DNA from: Verrucomicrobiia bacterium
GTDB taxonomy: Bacteria > Verrucomicrobiota > Verrucomicrobiia > Limisphaerales > UBA11358
NCBI GenBank assembly: GCA_030038175.1
Contig: JASHPN010000289.1
Location: 1 to 35,297, forward strand
DNA length: 35,297 bases
Direction of reading: 5' to 3'
Position 1 is the first letter of the stretch; every line of letters starts with the position of its first letter. Below the pieces are notes generated by a model. That model saw nothing but the letters and a program-made list of their open reading frames with translations. It was not told the DNA's origin and made no database searches. Both the position numbers and the translations under genes were made by a program. Shown piece after piece: positions 34,636 to 35,297 of the stretch.

Positions 34636-35297
34636 GCAAAAAATCGGCTGCTCAGAATAAAAAGCGCATTTTAATCGTGGACGACCATCCGATGATGCGG
34701 CATGGGCTGGCTCAACTCATCGGCATGGAGGCAGACCTGGCCATTTGTGGGGAAGCTGAAAACGCCGGCGGCGCACTCGACGCCGTCAGCAAGTTGAAAC
34801 CGGATCTGGTGCTGGCGGACATATCATTGCCAGGCAGAAACGGGCTCGAACTGATTAAAGATTTCCAGGCCATGCAACCCGGCCTGCCGGTCCTGGTGAT
34901 TTCCATGCACGACGAATCGCTTTACGCGGAGCGTGTGTTGCGCGCGGGCGGGCGCGGTTACATCATGAAACAGGAAGGCGGTAAAAAACTGATGCTGGCC
35001 ATCCGCCAGGTGCTCGACGGGAAAATTTACGTCAGTGAAAAAATGTCCGCGAATATTCTCGAAATGTTTTCCGGCCGCCGTTCCGGCGAGGAAGGTTCAC
35101 CGATAGAAAAACTAACGGACCGTGAATTCGAAATTTTCCAGCTTATCGGCCAGGGCCAGGGAACCAAGGAAATCGCGGAAAAACTACACTTGAGCGTGAA
35201 GACCATTGACGTGCATCGCGCCAACATCAAAACGAAACTGAAATTAAACTCGGCTCCCGAATTGATTCGCCTTGCCGTGCGTTGGTCGGAATCGCAA
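34632..35297 (+). CDS. NarL/FixJ-type response regulator, 3'-truncated by the window
   Basis: 222 codons are visible without a stop, so the end lies just outside the window. The receiver domain has the acidic pair and VDDHPMMRHG, the phospho-acceptor Asp63 in VLADISLPGRNG, and YIMKQEGG with the conserved Lys. A LuxR-type HTH follows (LTDREFEIFQLIGQG, TKEIAEKLHLSVKTIDVHRA). The frame probably ends within a few codons after WSESQ. ATGA overlap with the histidine kinase marks a cognate pair. DNA targets are unknown; the CCCCTA cluster at 32030-32054 is one possibility. Confidence 0.93.
   Translation, partial: MSKKSAAQNKKRILIVDDHPMMRHGLAQLIGMEADLAICGEAENAGGALDAVSKLKPDLVLADISLPGRNGLELIKDFQAMQPGLPVLVISMHDESLYAERVLRAGGRGYIMKQEGGKKLMLAIRQVLDGKIYVSEKMSANILEMFSGRRSGEEGSPIEKLTDREFEIFQLIGQGQGTKEIAEKLHLSVKTIDVHRANIKTKLKLNSAPELIRLAVRWSESQ

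Noticed and set aside
1-35297. CRISPR arrays, tRNA and rRNA genes, replication origin
   Set aside because: I saw no regularly spaced repeats, cloverleaf-like sequences or rRNA-like stretches. A covariance-model scan would be decisive.

Overview
This is a chromosomal window of about 35.3 kb from a moderately GC-rich bacterium. Nearly all genes lie on the + strand in tight, often ATGA-overlapping operons. The gene set points to an anaerobic or facultative fermenter: pyruvate:ferredoxin oxidoreductase, an NDP-forming acyl-CoA synthetase, pyruvate phosphate dikinase, a membrane pyrophosphatase and a bidirectional NiFe hydrogenase. The lineage is not provable from sequence alone. The gene mix, the PocR-AraC regulator and the base composition would fit Verrucomicrobiota or a relative in the PVC group (low-confidence inference). 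I see no rRNA, tRNA, CRISPR array or replication origin.

Layout. (1) 1-5866: end of an acyl-CoA synthetase/GNAT fusion, nifJ-type PFOR and a dihydroorotate-dehydrogenase-like flavoprotein, i.e. pyruvate to acetyl-CoA to acetate plus ATP and reduced ferredoxin. (2) 5907-6236: a small membrane protein. (3) 6427-12810: adenylate kinase, a 74-aa Cys-rich protein, ppdK and hppA, an AMP/PPi-handling module. (4) 12993-24113: hupE-hoxEFUYHW-hypAFCDE, a complete group 3d NiFe hydrogenase with its nickel permease and maturation genes, except that hypB is absent. (5) 24126-27510: an accessory patch holding a 72-aa membrane protein, a cytidylate-kinase-like protein, hemC, and a frameshifted second copy of the 72-aa gene. 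That second copy is split by a 369-bp element with perfect 16-bp terminal inverted repeats and a perfect 9-bp target duplication. (6) 27511-29470: pckA on the - strand and a decayed remnant of a 6-phosphofructokinase gene. (7) 29638-31949: small membrane protein, UspA, radical SAM protein, and a cyclic-nucleotide-binding-fold protein. (8) 32169-35297: PocR-AraC regulator, then a PAS-PAS histidine kinase whose first PAS keeps the FixL haem-ligand histidine, and a NarL/FixJ-type response regulator cut by the window end.

Together the core genes oxidise pyruvate with ferredoxin, dispose of or take up electrons through NAD(H)-linked hydrogenase, interconvert pyruvate, PEP and oxaloacetate, and recover energy from PPi and AMP. 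The regulators at the right end may tune this to oxygen or redox state (inference). The least expected structures are in the accessory patch: the small terminal-inverted-repeat element with a single passenger-like ORF, the gene it disrupted, and the phosphofructokinase remnant. None of these stands out from ORF calls alone.
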